In this document: positions 41,978 to 52,150 of the stretch, in pieces
Position numbering within the stretch: position 1 is the first letter of the stretch
How the letters are laid out: every line of letters begins with the position of its first letter
Source: Marinoscillum pacificum
Lineage (GTDB): Bacteria; Bacteroidota; Bacteroidia; Cytophagales; Cyclobacteriaceae
Direction of reading: 5' to 3'
Assembly (NCBI RefSeq): GCF_024714495.1
Contig: NZ_JAMZMJ010000011.1
Coordinates: 1-64,000, forward strand
DNA length: 64,000 nucleotides
Made by a program: the position numbers and the translations under genes
Notes under the pieces: model-generated
Database searches by the model: none
The model's input: the letters and a program-made list of their open reading frames with translations, nothing else
Told to the model about the DNA's origin: nothing

Positions 41978-43327
41978 TTATCGCTTCAAAATCAGGTATT
42001 CATAAGAGTCTAGAGTCAATTCTCCAGACAAATTCACACTTTCATTGGATATCGCTGATGTCCAATCACCTGCTACTTCAGTCGGAATAGTTATTCCTTC
42101 TTGATTAGCTCTAACGTTCGCTATGACCAACACTTCTTGTTGAGAATTAGATCGTGTAAAGATGACAACATCCGTTGTACTGTAAGAGGTCATATCTCCA
42201 TTTTGAACAGCTGACAATTCTTTTCTTGCTGACATCACTTCTGCATAACCATTATAAATACTGGCATTCTGTGACCAATCGATCGGGTCATTGATCAAGA
42301 AATTAATCGTGTTTGGTCTGGCAACTTCCTGACCATCATAAATTAGCGGAACACCACCTAAATAAGCTGTGATCACAAAAGCGGTTAATGATCCTTGAGT
42401 GCCAAAATCATCCACCACACTACTCTCCCACGCATAAACGTCATGGTTGGTGATGTAGCGCAACTTTTCTCCTCCAGATGGAATACTTGCATATTCCTGA
42501 TTGTGGGTATTGATGATACTCAATGCAGAGCTTCCTTCTGAAAACACGTTGCGGATGGCTGAATTGAAATTCCAGGCATAGTTCATTTCGAACCCAGCTG
42601 TAAAATTGGAAGTCTCACCACCTTCAGCCAGCCAGATCAAATCTTTATCGGAAGATGCATTCAACTCATTCAAAGCCTGAGTCCAGAAACTAGTTGGTAA
42701 AAAGTCTGCAGCATCGCACCGAAACCCGTCGATTCCTGCATCATCCAACCAAAACTGCATGGAGCTAATCATTTCAGCTCGCAAATCAGCATTGGTAAAG
42801 TCTAACTCCACTACATCTGTCCAGTTGGTTCCTGGAGGTGGAATCATGTTTCCATTGCTATCTTTTGCATACCAGTCAGGGTGATTGGTTACCCAATCAT
42901 GATCCCAGGAAGTATGATTACCAACCCAATCTAAAATAACAGCAATGTCTCTGCTGTGAGCGTCATTGACCAGACGTATCAAATCATCCAAAGTCCCATA
43001 TTCTGAGCCTACAGCTACATAATCTTTTGGAGCATAAGGTGAATTAATCCCTTTCTCTATCCCAACAGGAAAGATGGGCATCAGCCAGATGACATTAGCT
43101 CCCATTTCTTCAATATTATCCAATCTACCTTGTACACCTTTGAATGTCCCTACCGTACTCATAGCACGCATATTCACCTGATATACTACCATTTCCTCCA
43201 TGGATGGAATGTTTGTGAATGATTCTACAATGACTGTAGCTCCCGATCCAGAAGGTTTTGGTGGAGTCAATCCATCATCCTGACAAGAGGTTAATATGGT
43301 GATCAAAAGAAGAAAAAGGTATCTCAT
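41978..43327 (-). CDS. Lipoprotein alpha-amylase (GH13)
   Basis: This 449-residue GH13 enzyme has a lipoprotein signal (FLLLITILTSCQDDG). All four conserved GH13 regions are visible: DWVGNHTSWDH (I), GFRCDAADFLP with the nucleophile Asp (II), LIWLAEGGE with the acid/base Glu (III) and YITNHD with the transition-state Asp (IV). It cleaves internal alpha-1,4 bonds in starch or maltodextrins. It is the last gene in the sus-like operon and probably stays on the cell surface. Confidence 0.95.
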   Translation of the reverse strand: MRYLFLLLITILTSCQDDGLTPPKPSGSGATVIVESFTNIPSMEEMVVYQVNMRAMSTVGTFKGVQGRLDNIEEMGANVIWLMPIFPVGIEKGINSPYAPKDYVAVGSEYGTLDDLIRLVNDAHSRDIAVILDWVGNHTSWDHDWVTNHPDWYAKDSNGNMIPPPGTNWTDVVELDFTNADLRAEMISSMQFWLDDAGIDGFRCDAADFLPTSFWTQALNELNASSDKDLIWLAEGGETSNFTAGFEMNYAWNFNSAIRNVFSEGSSALSIINTHNQEYASIPSGGEKLRYITNHDVYAWESSVVDDFGTQGSLTAFVITAYLGGVPLIYDGQEVARPNTINFLINDPIDWSQNASIYNGYAEVMSARKELSAVQNGDMTSYSTTDVVIFTRSNSQQEVLVIANVRANQEGITIPTEVAGDWTSAISNESVNLSGELTLDSYEYLILKR

Positions 43328-43428
43328 AGGGTTGTTTCGTTTTTATGTAAAACACCCTGAGAGCGGACACCATTCATATCCAACTCCCAAGGTGATGCTA
43401 GTTGTAAACTATGAGGTTGATGGCCTCC

Positions 43429-44871
43429 TTATTGATTTCTGATTACTTCAAAATTCCACACATATGGACTCACAGAAGTATCTAAACTAATTCTTACGGT
43501 ATAGTTTCCATCACTTCCAACACCAAAGTCAATTGCACCGTCCGTGTGAACCAAAGCACCTCTTTTGGTGAAGCTATCTCTAGGTCCAAGGTTGATATCC
43601 CAACCATCGTTCGCTCTAAATTTCAGTGCCCCGTTAATTAAATCTTCCGTGATTTCCCAGCTATTGTTTTCCTCGTTGTAAGTCATCGCTGTTGATGCAT
43701 CCCAACTACCTGGAGTAGCCGTACCGATGATTCCCCATTGCACTTCAGTGAATGAATAAGTCAGATTAGTAGGATCTACAACCACTCGATAATGTCCGGC
43801 AGCAACAGGAATGTTATCCGTACCTTCAGTTGTCAATACGCCTTCAGAAGCAAAAGCATAGTTGTTTCCATCCCAGCCTGCCTGATCAGTAAACTTCACT
43901 TCATGTGCAGCATTGAAGTATGCAAAACCTTCGTAAACAGTAGTTCCATCTACATCCATCGGCTTCAAAACAACAGCGTTGTTCCATGGCTCCCATCCTG
44001 GATCAGTGAAACTTCCTGTCATGTACATTACATCACCATAATATTGACTAGCCATAGTTGTCACAGCAACTGCCGCAGCTTCTGATGTGATGGTTTCAGT
44101 GCCTGAAGTAGCAGTAATGAATAACTCAACAGCAACTTCTGCTTCCGGATCCTGACCAAATTCCTGATCAAGGTACAAGTTCAATGCCTCGTGGCTTAAA
44201 GTATACTCAACTCCACCAGTCAAACCAACCGTTTTGGCAGCATCTACACCTTCTCCAGCAAGTGCTAACTGAACAGAATAGATAATAGTATCACCCGCAC
44301 CAACCACTGCTGGCGTCCACGTAACTGTTAATTTATCACTTAAAGACTCAGCAGTAACAGCGATTGTCGAAGTAGAAAGTGTTACGACAGCTGCTGTTGT
44401 TTGATCCGGCAAGAAAGTCGTTACACTCATACCTACAACACCTGAAACCAAATCTTCAAATCCTTGTGAACTCGCTACTACTCTGATATCTATCAAGGCT
44501 TCAGCGTTTCCTTCCATTCCTAAATCAGAGATAATTGCTGAGTTTAATACAGTGTTAGTCAAAGTGATGGATGTTCCAGTAACACTAGACTCTAACACAA
44601 CAGGACTTGAAAAATCGCCTCCTTCAGCATCTAGCTGCACTGCATAATTCACTGCCACCTCAGCTCCAAAATCAGCTGCAGCCCAGGTAATTTCCAGGTT
44701 AGATGTCAGGTTAGCTTCCGTCACCACTATGGCAGAACCATCTGTTGGAGTAGATATTACTGGTGCAACTGGATCAGTCACTTCAGTTCCTCCATTATCA
44801 TCGCCACAAGCCACCACAAACAGAAGTGTCAGCAATGCAGCCATTAGTTTAATTTGCTTCATCGTTTTCAT
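43429..44871 (-). CDS. SusE-like starch-binding outer-membrane lipoprotein
   Basis: The 480-residue protein has a lipoprotein signal (LMAALLTLLFVVACGDD). It has two SusE-type beta domains (ISTPTDGSAIVVTEANLTSNLEITW and TAAVVTLSTSTIAVTAESLSDKLTVTW), then starch-binding CBM-like modules (YMTGSFTDPGWEPWNNAVVLKPM, GTATPGSWDASTAMTYNEENNSWEI) with Trp residues placed for sugar stacking. It sits on the outer membrane beside SusC/SusD and holds starch at the surface. It follows the SusD gene by 37 bases. Confidence 0.93.
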   Translation of the reverse strand: MKTMKQIKLMAALLTLLFVVACGDDNGGTEVTDPVAPVISTPTDGSAIVVTEANLTSNLEITWAAADFGAEVAVNYAVQLDAEGGDFSSPVVLESSVTGTSITLTNTVLNSAIISDLGMEGNAEALIDIRVVASSQGFEDLVSGVVGMSVTTFLPDQTTAAVVTLSTSTIAVTAESLSDKLTVTWTPAVVGAGDTIIYSVQLALAGEGVDAAKTVGLTGGVEYTLSHEALNLYLDQEFGQDPEAEVAVELFITATSGTETITSEAAAVAVTTMASQYYGDVMYMTGSFTDPGWEPWNNAVVLKPMDVDGTTVYEGFAYFNAAHEVKFTDQAGWDGNNYAFASEGVLTTEGTDNIPVAAGHYRVVVDPTNLTYSFTEVQWGIIGTATPGSWDASTAMTYNEENNSWEITEDLINGALKFRANDGWDINLGPRDSFTKRGALVHTDGAIDFGVGSDGNYTVRISLDTSVSPYVWNFEVIRNQ

Positions 44872-44907
44872 TTTTAAATTGGTTAATTGTTAAGGGTTGA
44901 TGGATGA

Positions 44908-46494
44908 TTAGTAGCCATCGTTTTGTTTAAGATTTTGATTGAGACCAAGGTCAAATGATGGAATTGGTAAAAGCTCTAAATAGTCCGGTGTAGCAGCCCC
45001 AGCCTGGACACCACCTTTCCAGTCCCATCTCAGATCACCACTTGTGAATTGTTCAAATCGGATAAGGTCTGTTCTGCGGTGCGCTTCCCAGTAAAGCTCT
45101 CTACCTCGTTCTGACAGAATAAAATCCAGTGTCAATTGCGCAGCAGAAATATTACCTGAGACATCACCATAAGCGCGCGCTCTCAAGTCATTTACATAAA
45201 TCAAAGCTTGTTCCGCACTTCCTCCAGCACCTCCTCGTAGCACAGCTTCTGCATACATTAAGTACACATCTGCCAAGCGGAACATTGGAAAATCTGTATC
45301 TACGAAAGTGAGGTCCTGACCAGGAGCATCAGAAGCAGTTACATTTTGAAATTTGGTACACTTATATCCCTGACCAAATTCTACCGGATTGTTGATGGTC
45401 GTGGTGGTTTGTCCATTGGAAGTGAAATAGGCACGCGTATCTTTGGCATCAGCAAACTCATTTTCCACAAAAGCCGTTGTAGGGCGATGGCCATACCATC
45501 CTCCGCTGACACCATTAGCTGGACCGTCACCTGTTGCTCCATGGATCAAGAAAGTCATTCCACCATAGTTTCTGGTATTCACCCCATCTTCTGCAACAGG
45601 GAAAATGATCTCCTGTCTCAAGCCATGGTTATCCGCTCGGAACAAATCACTGTATGTATCTACCAAAGAATAAGCTCCAGATTCGATGACTAGCTTACTG
45701 TATTCTACCGCTTTATCATACTGAGTCTGACCAGTGTATACACCGGCGTTCAGATACATTTTGGCTAGAAGTGTCCACGCCATTCCTTTGTCTACTCTTG
45801 CATATTCATTTTGACCAGCATCTACCAGATCCGGCAGTGCTTCGAGCAATTCGGTTTCTATAAAAGTGAATAGATCGGCACGTGAAATTTGCTGTGGTTG
45901 ATAAGCACCCACACCATCTTCTTCCAAAATGAAAGGCACGTTACCCCATAGATCCAAAGCGAAATAATAGTATAGCGCTCGCAGCGTTGCAGCTTCCGCT
46001 CTGTAGGTGATCACTTCCTGCTGAAAACCACCACTCAAGCCATCAATTCGCTCATCAACAGCTCTGAGGTACTCGTTGCAAAAAGCGATATTGACATAGA
46101 TACGTTGATACAAGAGTGATATCAAAGCATTCTGATCACCCCAATTTTGCTCATATAAACTATTGATTTTCGGATCGTTCCATGAAGACAAAGCTTCATC
46201 GGTAGTCAATTCCTGCACGGACCAGTAGGTTCTTAAGAAGGAAGTTTCTCCTTCATCAGGATTATCAATTTCAGGATCACCAAATTCCCCCTGTTGACCG
46301 GTCAAAGTCAATCCTGCATAGAGTTTAGCCAAGAATTGCTTGTACCCTTCTTCAGTATCAAAAACGTTATTACCGTTTATTATTTGTTTGGAAAGTGGCT
46401 CGGTATCCAGATCCCCAAGACATGAAGTCAGTGAAGTGATCATCAGTAAACTGAGCATTCCTATGATTATTTTATTATTCATGATCTTATTCAT
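44908..46494 (-). CDS. susD: SusD/RagB-family starch-binding lipoprotein
   Basis: This 528-residue protein has a lipoprotein signal (LSLLMITSLTSCLGD) and the SusD fold, with tetratricopeptide-like helices (GFQQEVITYRAEAATLRALYYYFALDLWGNVPFI) and the closing PIPSFDLGLNQNLKQNDGY with the usual P-x-P-x2-E/D pattern. It binds starch as a lid of the SusC channel at the outer membrane. The start is at the ATG at 46494, or the Met at 46482. It follows the SusC gene by 7 bases. Confidence 0.96.
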   Translation of the reverse strand: MNKIMNNKIIIGMLSLLMITSLTSCLGDLDTEPLSKQIINGNNVFDTEEGYKQFLAKLYAGLTLTGQQGEFGDPEIDNPDEGETSFLRTYWSVQELTTDEALSSWNDPKINSLYEQNWGDQNALISLLYQRIYVNIAFCNEYLRAVDERIDGLSGGFQQEVITYRAEAATLRALYYYFALDLWGNVPFILEEDGVGAYQPQQISRADLFTFIETELLEALPDLVDAGQNEYARVDKGMAWTLLAKMYLNAGVYTGQTQYDKAVEYSKLVIESGAYSLVDTYSDLFRADNHGLRQEIIFPVAEDGVNTRNYGGMTFLIHGATGDGPANGVSGGWYGHRPTTAFVENEFADAKDTRAYFTSNGQTTTTINNPVEFGQGYKCTKFQNVTASDAPGQDLTFVDTDFPMFRLADVYLMYAEAVLRGGAGGSAEQALIYVNDLRARAYGDVSGNISAAQLTLDFILSERGRELYWEAHRRTDLIRFEQFTSGDLRWDWKGGVQAGAATPDYLELLPIPSFDLGLNQNLKQNDGY

Positions 46495-46501
46495 TTTGGG
46501 A

Positions 46502-49495
46502 TTAGAAACTTGCTTTTAGACCGAGCATGTAGACTCTGGAGCGTGGGTAGAAATTGTTATCCATTCCTCCGCTTACCTCCGGATCAAGACCTTTGTAGTT
46601 GGTGATAAGTAGCGCGTTTTGAACTCCGAGTGTCACACTAAAATCCATTAGTTCATTGAATGCTCCTGGCAAATTGTAGGTCAGGTTCACGTTGTCTACT
46701 CGGAAGAATGACCCATTCTCTACATAGTGATCAGAGAGCCTTGTAAACTCACCAGCTTCGGTTATTTGCGTGTCATCCGCCTGAGTAGACATGTTTCTCA
46801 AATAGCCCATTCCATCATACAGGTTGTAATAGTTACTATTTGCAGCCACGTTGTTGTAGACGTAGTTATTGAGATTTGCTCTGGCGTTGATCGCAAAGTC
46901 AAATTGTTTGTAAGTCAGCCAGGTATTAAAACCTAATGTCACATCGGGTGTAGGATTTTGGAATAAGTAACGATCGCCGTTATCAATAATCCCATTGCCG
47001 TTTCTGTCAACAAATGCATTCGGAATCATACGACCATCCGCACCATAAACTTGCTCATAGACGTAGTAAGATCTAATTGGATATCCTACACGATACACTT
47101 GAGCTGTTCCATCTGTGGTACCACCTACGCTACTCGCAGATTCGTTCACCGTATATTCCGGGTCATCGCTGTTGTTGAGTTTGGTGATTTCATTCTGATT
47201 GTAGAGAGCATTGGCGTTCAATTTCCATCTCCAATCACCCTCATCTATCGCAATCCAGTTTAGGTTTACTTCCATTCCTCGATTGACCATATCTCCCACA
47301 TTAGTAATGAGCGTTGCCACGAAGTTTGTTCCTGGAGAAATATCTACCAGGTTCAGCAAATCAGTTGTTTCCTTTTGGTAAACATCTACACTACCTGACA
47401 ATCGGTTATTCAAGAAGCCAAAATCTACACCTGCGTTGATCGTGGTATTCGTTTCCCATTTCAAGTAGGCATCGTATCCATCCGGACGAAGCGTATTGTA
47501 AAAGGTATTTCCTAGCTGATAACGCGCCGTTTGATTACTTAAGGTGTACGTTGGAATGTAAGGATAATCGTTGCTTACCACATCCTGTTGACCTGTGACA
47601 CCATATCCTAATCGAAGTTTCAAATCAGAGAATAATGGACTGGACTTCATAAAATTCTCGTCCTTGATATTCCATGCCAAAGCCACAGACGGGAACCATC
47701 CAGAACGCTGATCCGGTCCGAAACGAGAAGTTTGATCGTTTCTCAAGGTAACGGTCAGCAAATACTTATCCTTTAAGGTATAGTTTACCCGACCAAAGAA
47801 GGATATCAGGTAATATTCAGTAGGAAAGTCATTACCACGCTGAAAAACCGTTTTATCACCACTCCAGGTAGAGTCTGTATCATGACTGTAAAAATGTGAC
47901 CAGGAATAACCTGCCATTACATCAAGATTACTTCCCAACCCTTCCAGATCTTTTTTGTAGTTCACATAGAAGTCAAGCAATTCATTCTGACGCTCATTTT
48001 CATAAATGGAAGTTCTACCTCCCTCTGGTACGGGAATATAAATCCACTGCGTGCTGTCAGCAACATTGTTGTGACCCTCAGAAACAGCATAGTCATATCC
48101 CAAATTCAACGTCGCAACCAAGCCATCCAAGATCTCATAATCTGCTTTTACATTTCCTATGCTTCGCAATACCTGAGAAGTATTATCTGTCAGGGCTAAT
48201 TGTGCAACCGGATTGGCCGTTCCCAGTGTGATCGGATTACCATTGACATTTTCAGGATTATCCGTTAAAGTAGTATAACCTCGGTAGCGAGTATTGCCAT
48301 TGTAGATAGGAAAAGTCGGATTGTAGGCAACAGCATTAGCAATTGCTCCTTGATCAGCGAAATTGTTGTTATTCACCATTCCCTTCACATTGAGCTGCAT
48401 CTTCAGCTTGCCGTTTAAGAAACTTGGATCTAGACCCAAGGCAACCGTTGTTCGTTCGAAGTTGTAGGTTTTCAGCACACCATCGGTATTGTTGTAACCA
48501 ACAGAAGCACGGTATTTCAAATTATCTGTAGAGCCAGACAAGCTAAGGTTGTGGTCCTGACCAAATGCATCTTTGTAAATCGCATCCTGCCAATCGGTAT
48601 TTGCATCTCCTAAATAGTTTCTTGCATCATGATCAGCAGCATATTGCTCCTCTATCAGCGCTCGAAATTCATCTCCAGAATAAACATTTAGTTTATTCGG
48701 TGTTGTATAGAACGAACCTGTGAAATTGTAATCCACTTGAAGCTTCTTGCTAGCACCACGCTTTGTGGTAATCAAGATCACACCACCTGCAGCTCTGGAG
48801 CCATAGATAGCTGTTGCAGAGGCATCTTTCAAGACAGTGAAAGTCTCAATGTCGTTCGGGTTGATTGTTGATAAGATGTTTGGTGCTCCTCCAACTCCTT
48901 TGTTGTTCAACGGCACTCCGTCCACAACAATCAATGGATCGTTGCTCGCATAGATCGACGAAGCTCCACGAATACGGATAGTAGAAGTATTTCCTGGTGC
49001 GCCACTATTGGATGTGATGGTCACTCCGGCAGCCTTCCCTTGAATCAATTCCTGAGGTGAGTTGACAGCACCTTTGTTGAAATCCTTGCTGCTTACAACA
49101 GCAACAGAACCCGTAGCATCTGATTTCTTGACAGAACCATAACCCACTACCACAACTTCATCTAAAGCAGCGATATCTGGAGCCATCGCCACCTTGATCG
49201 TTGTTTGATCATTCACTTTAATCTCCTGAGAGACAAAGCCCACAAAAGAAACGGCAATAACCGCATCCCCTTGCCACGAAGGCACGGCGATAGAAAAATT
49301 ACCATCCATATCCGTTATAGTCCCATTGGACGTCCCCTTCACCAGCACTGTGGCTCCCGGTAGTCCTTCACCTGAATCTGCATCTGTGACTTGTCCGGTA
49401 AGGGTAATATCTCCCTGGGCATTCAGACCAAGGACGGACAAAATCAGCAATACAGGTAAAATGTATTTCATCATTTTCAAGTCTGTTAGTTTCAT
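46502..49495 (-). CDS. susC: SusC/RagA-family TonB-dependent receptor
   Basis: The 997-residue protein has a signal peptide (LPVLLILSVLGLNAQG), a CarboxypepD-reg-like domain (TLTGQVTDADSGEGLPGATVLVKGTS), the plug (DEVVVVGYGSVKKSDATGSVAVVSS, then PLIVVDGVPL and TVLKDASATAIYGSRAAGGVILITTKRG) and a C-terminal 22-strand barrel ending in VYMLGLKASF. It moves maltooligosaccharides through the outer membrane using TonB energy. It is the central gene of the operon. The actual start may be the ATG pair at 49474/49471. Confidence 0.96.
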   Translation of the reverse strand: MKLTDLKMMKYILPVLLILSVLGLNAQGDITLTGQVTDADSGEGLPGATVLVKGTSNGTITDMDGNFSIAVPSWQGDAVIAVSFVGFVSQEIKVNDQTTIKVAMAPDIAALDEVVVVGYGSVKKSDATGSVAVVSSKDFNKGAVNSPQELIQGKAAGVTITSNSGAPGNTSTIRIRGASSIYASNDPLIVVDGVPLNNKGVGGAPNILSTINPNDIETFTVLKDASATAIYGSRAAGGVILITTKRGASKKLQVDYNFTGSFYTTPNKLNVYSGDEFRALIEEQYAADHDARNYLGDANTDWQDAIYKDAFGQDHNLSLSGSTDNLKYRASVGYNNTDGVLKTYNFERTTVALGLDPSFLNGKLKMQLNVKGMVNNNNFADQGAIANAVAYNPTFPIYNGNTRYRGYTTLTDNPENVNGNPITLGTANPVAQLALTDNTSQVLRSIGNVKADYEILDGLVATLNLGYDYAVSEGHNNVADSTQWIYIPVPEGGRTSIYENERQNELLDFYVNYKKDLEGLGSNLDVMAGYSWSHFYSHDTDSTWSGDKTVFQRGNDFPTEYYLISFFGRVNYTLKDKYLLTVTLRNDQTSRFGPDQRSGWFPSVALAWNIKDENFMKSSPLFSDLKLRLGYGVTGQQDVVSNDYPYIPTYTLSNQTARYQLGNTFYNTLRPDGYDAYLKWETNTTINAGVDFGFLNNRLSGSVDVYQKETTDLLNLVDISPGTNFVATLITNVGDMVNRGMEVNLNWIAIDEGDWRWKLNANALYNQNEITKLNNSDDPEYTVNESASSVGGTTDGTAQVYRVGYPIRSYYVYEQVYGADGRMIPNAFVDRNGNGIIDNGDRYLFQNPTPDVTLGFNTWLTYKQFDFAINARANLNNYVYNNVAANSNYYNLYDGMGYLRNMSTQADDTQITEAGEFTRLSDHYVENGSFFRVDNVNLTYNLPGAFNELMDFSVTLGVQNALLITNYKGLDPEVSGGMDNNFYPRSRVYMLGLKASF

Positions 49496-49543
49496 TTACA
49501 TTGTTATTTTGAGTTGGTGGAAATTCAATTTGTAGTCATCTTA

Positions 49544-51535
49544 TTATTCCAATAAATGGAATCGGATCGCTTGTCCTCCTCCCGGAGCGAGCTTGAGTTC
49601 GAGCTGATCAGTGGCTGTCACAGTACTGGAAGTAATTTCAATCGCTGTTGGATTGGATTCCATATCAGCATCTGCGGCATCTGCATAGATCTCGGCCTGA
49701 TATTTTCTATTAGGCAATAAGAACCCTAGATCAATGGACAATTCCTTCGCTTGTTCATCTGTAGCACTTCCCAGATACCAGTCGTCACTGTTTCGATCTT
49801 TCCTGACAATGGTCAGATAGTCACCGATTTTCGCATTAAGTACCCGAGTTTCTTCCCAGTCTGTCGGCACATCCCGTATGAATTGGAATGCCGGTTGACC
49901 TTCGTAGTTTTCTGGCAAATCGGCAGCCATTTGCAATGGACTATAGATCGTCACATAAAGTGCTAGCTGCTTCGCCAACGTGGTATGCACTCGATTTTCC
50001 GGACGCTCTTCGATGAGGATATCAAAAATCCCAGGAGTGTAGTCTAAAGGACCCGCCAGGCATCTGGTAAATGGTAATATCACCGTATGCTCCGGCGGGT
50101 TACCCGCGCTCCACGCTTCGTACTCCGTACCTCGTGCACCTTCTCTGGTCATGAGGTTTGGATAGGTTCTTCTTAAACCAGTTGCTTTTACTGGTTCATG
50201 TATGTCTAATGCTATTTGATGCGCAGCAGCCATCTCTACTACTCGCTGATAGTGCCGCACCATGTACTGCCCTTGATGAAACTCGCCAGATGGTTGTCTG
50301 GTCACATAACCTGTCTTGACGCTATGTACACCATGCTTTTGATAAAAGGCAAAAGCTTCCGGTAATTGACTTTCGTAGTTCTCAATGTTGCCACCTGTTT
50401 CGTGGTGACCAATTAAACCTACATTATGCTCTTGGGCGTATTGACTCAAATCCGCAAGGTCGAAATCCGGATAAGGTGTGGTAAAGTTGAATCGACCTAA
50501 GCTCCAGTCATAATCCCAACCTTCATTCCAGCCTTCCACAAGGACACCTGACAAACCATTCGCTGCAGCAAAATCAATGTATTGTTTAACTACAGGAGAA
50601 GCGGCACCATGATTAGGCCCTTTTTTCCAGGTGTATTTATTCAAATGCATTCCCCACCAAATACCATTGTATTTCTCAGGTTTCACATAGCCCAAATCTT
50701 GCAGTTTGTTTGGCTCATTTAAGTTCAGCACCAGATATGAAGTGATCAGATCACCAGCGCTTTTCGCAATTTGAATGGTTCTCCAGGGAGTCTTCATTGG
50801 AGCACTGGTTTTCACTTTCTCACCAGTTGACCAGGGAACCAAATCGCATTTAAGTTCTTTCCCTACTGGATTTAAAGTCATCCCCGCATAGTCAACCAGA
50901 GCAGCTTCATGAATGGAGACGAACAAACTGTCTCCAGCTTCCATTGTGAATGGAGTATGCACTTTCTGTCCGATCTCACTCAAATTGTTTTGCGAAAACA
51001 AAAACTCTGAGTCAATCTCATCTCCATAAGCAGGAATCCACCAGGCCTTTAAGTCAGACCACATGTTGAAAGCAGTAAGCTCATTGGTGATCACAAAGTC
51101 TTTCAGGTTTTCCTGCTCTGGAAACTCATATCGAAAACCAAGTCCGTCATCAAACACTCTGAAATTGAGTTTAACGATTCGCTGGAGATTTGACTTTTCC
51201 TGAAGAGTGACCACCAACCCATTGTAATGATTGCGGATATTCTTCACCTCTCCCCAGGGCTGAGACCAGGTTTCATCAAAAGTTGATTGCTGCACGTCAA
51301 TGATTTGGAGGTTGTCTCTAATAGCTGACTGATTCTGAATTTCAAAACCGAGTTGTGAATCAGTTACCAACACTGCACCATCCTTCTTTACTTGATAGAA
51401 GGGCTGGTCATTGACCAATTTGAACTGTAGCTCTATAGAACCATCAGGAGAAAGCACTACTGTTTCAGATGAACATGCAGTAGCCAAAATCAGGATCAAT
51501 AGTCCTGCTACAAAAGTCTTTGCTCTTAGCATCAT
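49544..51535 (-). CDS. susB: Glycoside hydrolase family 97 alpha-glucosidase (SusB-like)
   Basis: This 663-residue enzyme has a lipoprotein-type signal (LLILILATACSSE). The N-terminal beta-sandwich (SPDGSIELQFKLVNDQPFYQV) and the (beta/alpha)8 part (KYNGIWWGMHLNKYTW, LSGVLVEGWNEGWDYDW, IALDIHEPVKATGL, LMTREGARGTEYEAWS) are those of GH97. SusB of Bacteroides, the type member, releases glucose from maltooligosaccharides by inversion; the Glu-rich active-site segments agree with that type. It is probably periplasmic or surface-anchored. A long upstream region with a promoter block precedes it. Confidence 0.94.
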   Translation of the reverse strand: MMLRAKTFVAGLLILILATACSSETVVLSPDGSIELQFKLVNDQPFYQVKKDGAVLVTDSQLGFEIQNQSAIRDNLQIIDVQQSTFDETWSQPWGEVKNIRNHYNGLVVTLQEKSNLQRIVKLNFRVFDDGLGFRYEFPEQENLKDFVITNELTAFNMWSDLKAWWIPAYGDEIDSEFLFSQNNLSEIGQKVHTPFTMEAGDSLFVSIHEAALVDYAGMTLNPVGKELKCDLVPWSTGEKVKTSAPMKTPWRTIQIAKSAGDLITSYLVLNLNEPNKLQDLGYVKPEKYNGIWWGMHLNKYTWKKGPNHGAASPVVKQYIDFAAANGLSGVLVEGWNEGWDYDWSLGRFNFTTPYPDFDLADLSQYAQEHNVGLIGHHETGGNIENYESQLPEAFAFYQKHGVHSVKTGYVTRQPSGEFHQGQYMVRHYQRVVEMAAAHQIALDIHEPVKATGLRRTYPNLMTREGARGTEYEAWSAGNPPEHTVILPFTRCLAGPLDYTPGIFDILIEERPENRVHTTLAKQLALYVTIYSPLQMAADLPENYEGQPAFQFIRDVPTDWEETRVLNAKIGDYLTIVRKDRNSDDWYLGSATDEQAKELSIDLGFLLPNRKYQAEIYADAADADMESNPTAIEITSSTVTATDQLELKLAPGGGQAIRFHLLE

Positions 51536-51650
51536 TTAGGGTTTTGAAAACATCACTATTCCGAGCTATCAGGGTGAATTAGATCACTCAGAAATTCGTT
51601 TTCACAAAAGAGTCAGTCTTGCAAAGGAATTTCAAAAAACATGCATTTTG

Positions 51651-51770
51651 TATAGAAAATATTTAACACTAAAACACATTAAACATCTTATTATCAATCA
51701 GTTAAATATTTTCTTAATCATTAAAAATATAGACGTTATATAGTCTGAATTAAGGTATTTCTAACCCCAA
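51651..51770 (-). promoter_or_regulatory. Conserved promoter block upstream of the GH97-susCDE operon
   Basis: This region shares with 55821-55930 an ordered set of short matches: TATAGAAAATATT, ATCAATxxCAGTTA (51693 and 55861), TATATA and AAGGTATTTxTxACCCxAATT. Order and spacing are almost kept (101 versus 91 bases from first to last). The rest of 51536-52150 is AT-rich with no gene. It is likely bound by a shared maltose-type regulator such as the SusR-like protein encoded nearby. Confidence 0.65.
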
Positions 51771-52094
51771 TTAAGCTATCGAAACTACTTACAGAAAGGA
51801 ATAGCACATTTCTAAGGATTCTTTTAGATGGGAGATGATAGATTTTAGACTATAAACTGAAGAATTAGGTTTTAAAGCAGAGTATAAACAGCCACGCTAA
51901 TAAGATTGTAGCCTCAAAACTCAATTCATTTCCTTATTCGAAAATCAATTTGTTTGCCCCTATACCCTGAAGGGAGCAAATTGATTTATTTACATCACCT
52001 GGACTGTCATACGACTTAGTTGATTAATTAGCCTTAAAACCAATATTGTACCTTCCTCACAAATTACAACAGCTTCAATCAATTGCGCATAAAA

Positions 52095-52119
52095 AAACCG
52101 AGACCCAGGGCCTCGGTTT
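52095..52119 (-). terminator. Rho-independent terminator after the large GH13 gene
   Basis: On the - strand AAACCGAG and CTCGGTTT form an 8-bp stem around a 9-base loop, followed by a TTTTTTT run. It ends the transcript of the amylase gene at 52151 and isolates the GH97 operon. Confidence 0.88.
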
Positions 52120-52150
52120 ATCAATCAAACAAAAAAATATGAAGAGAATA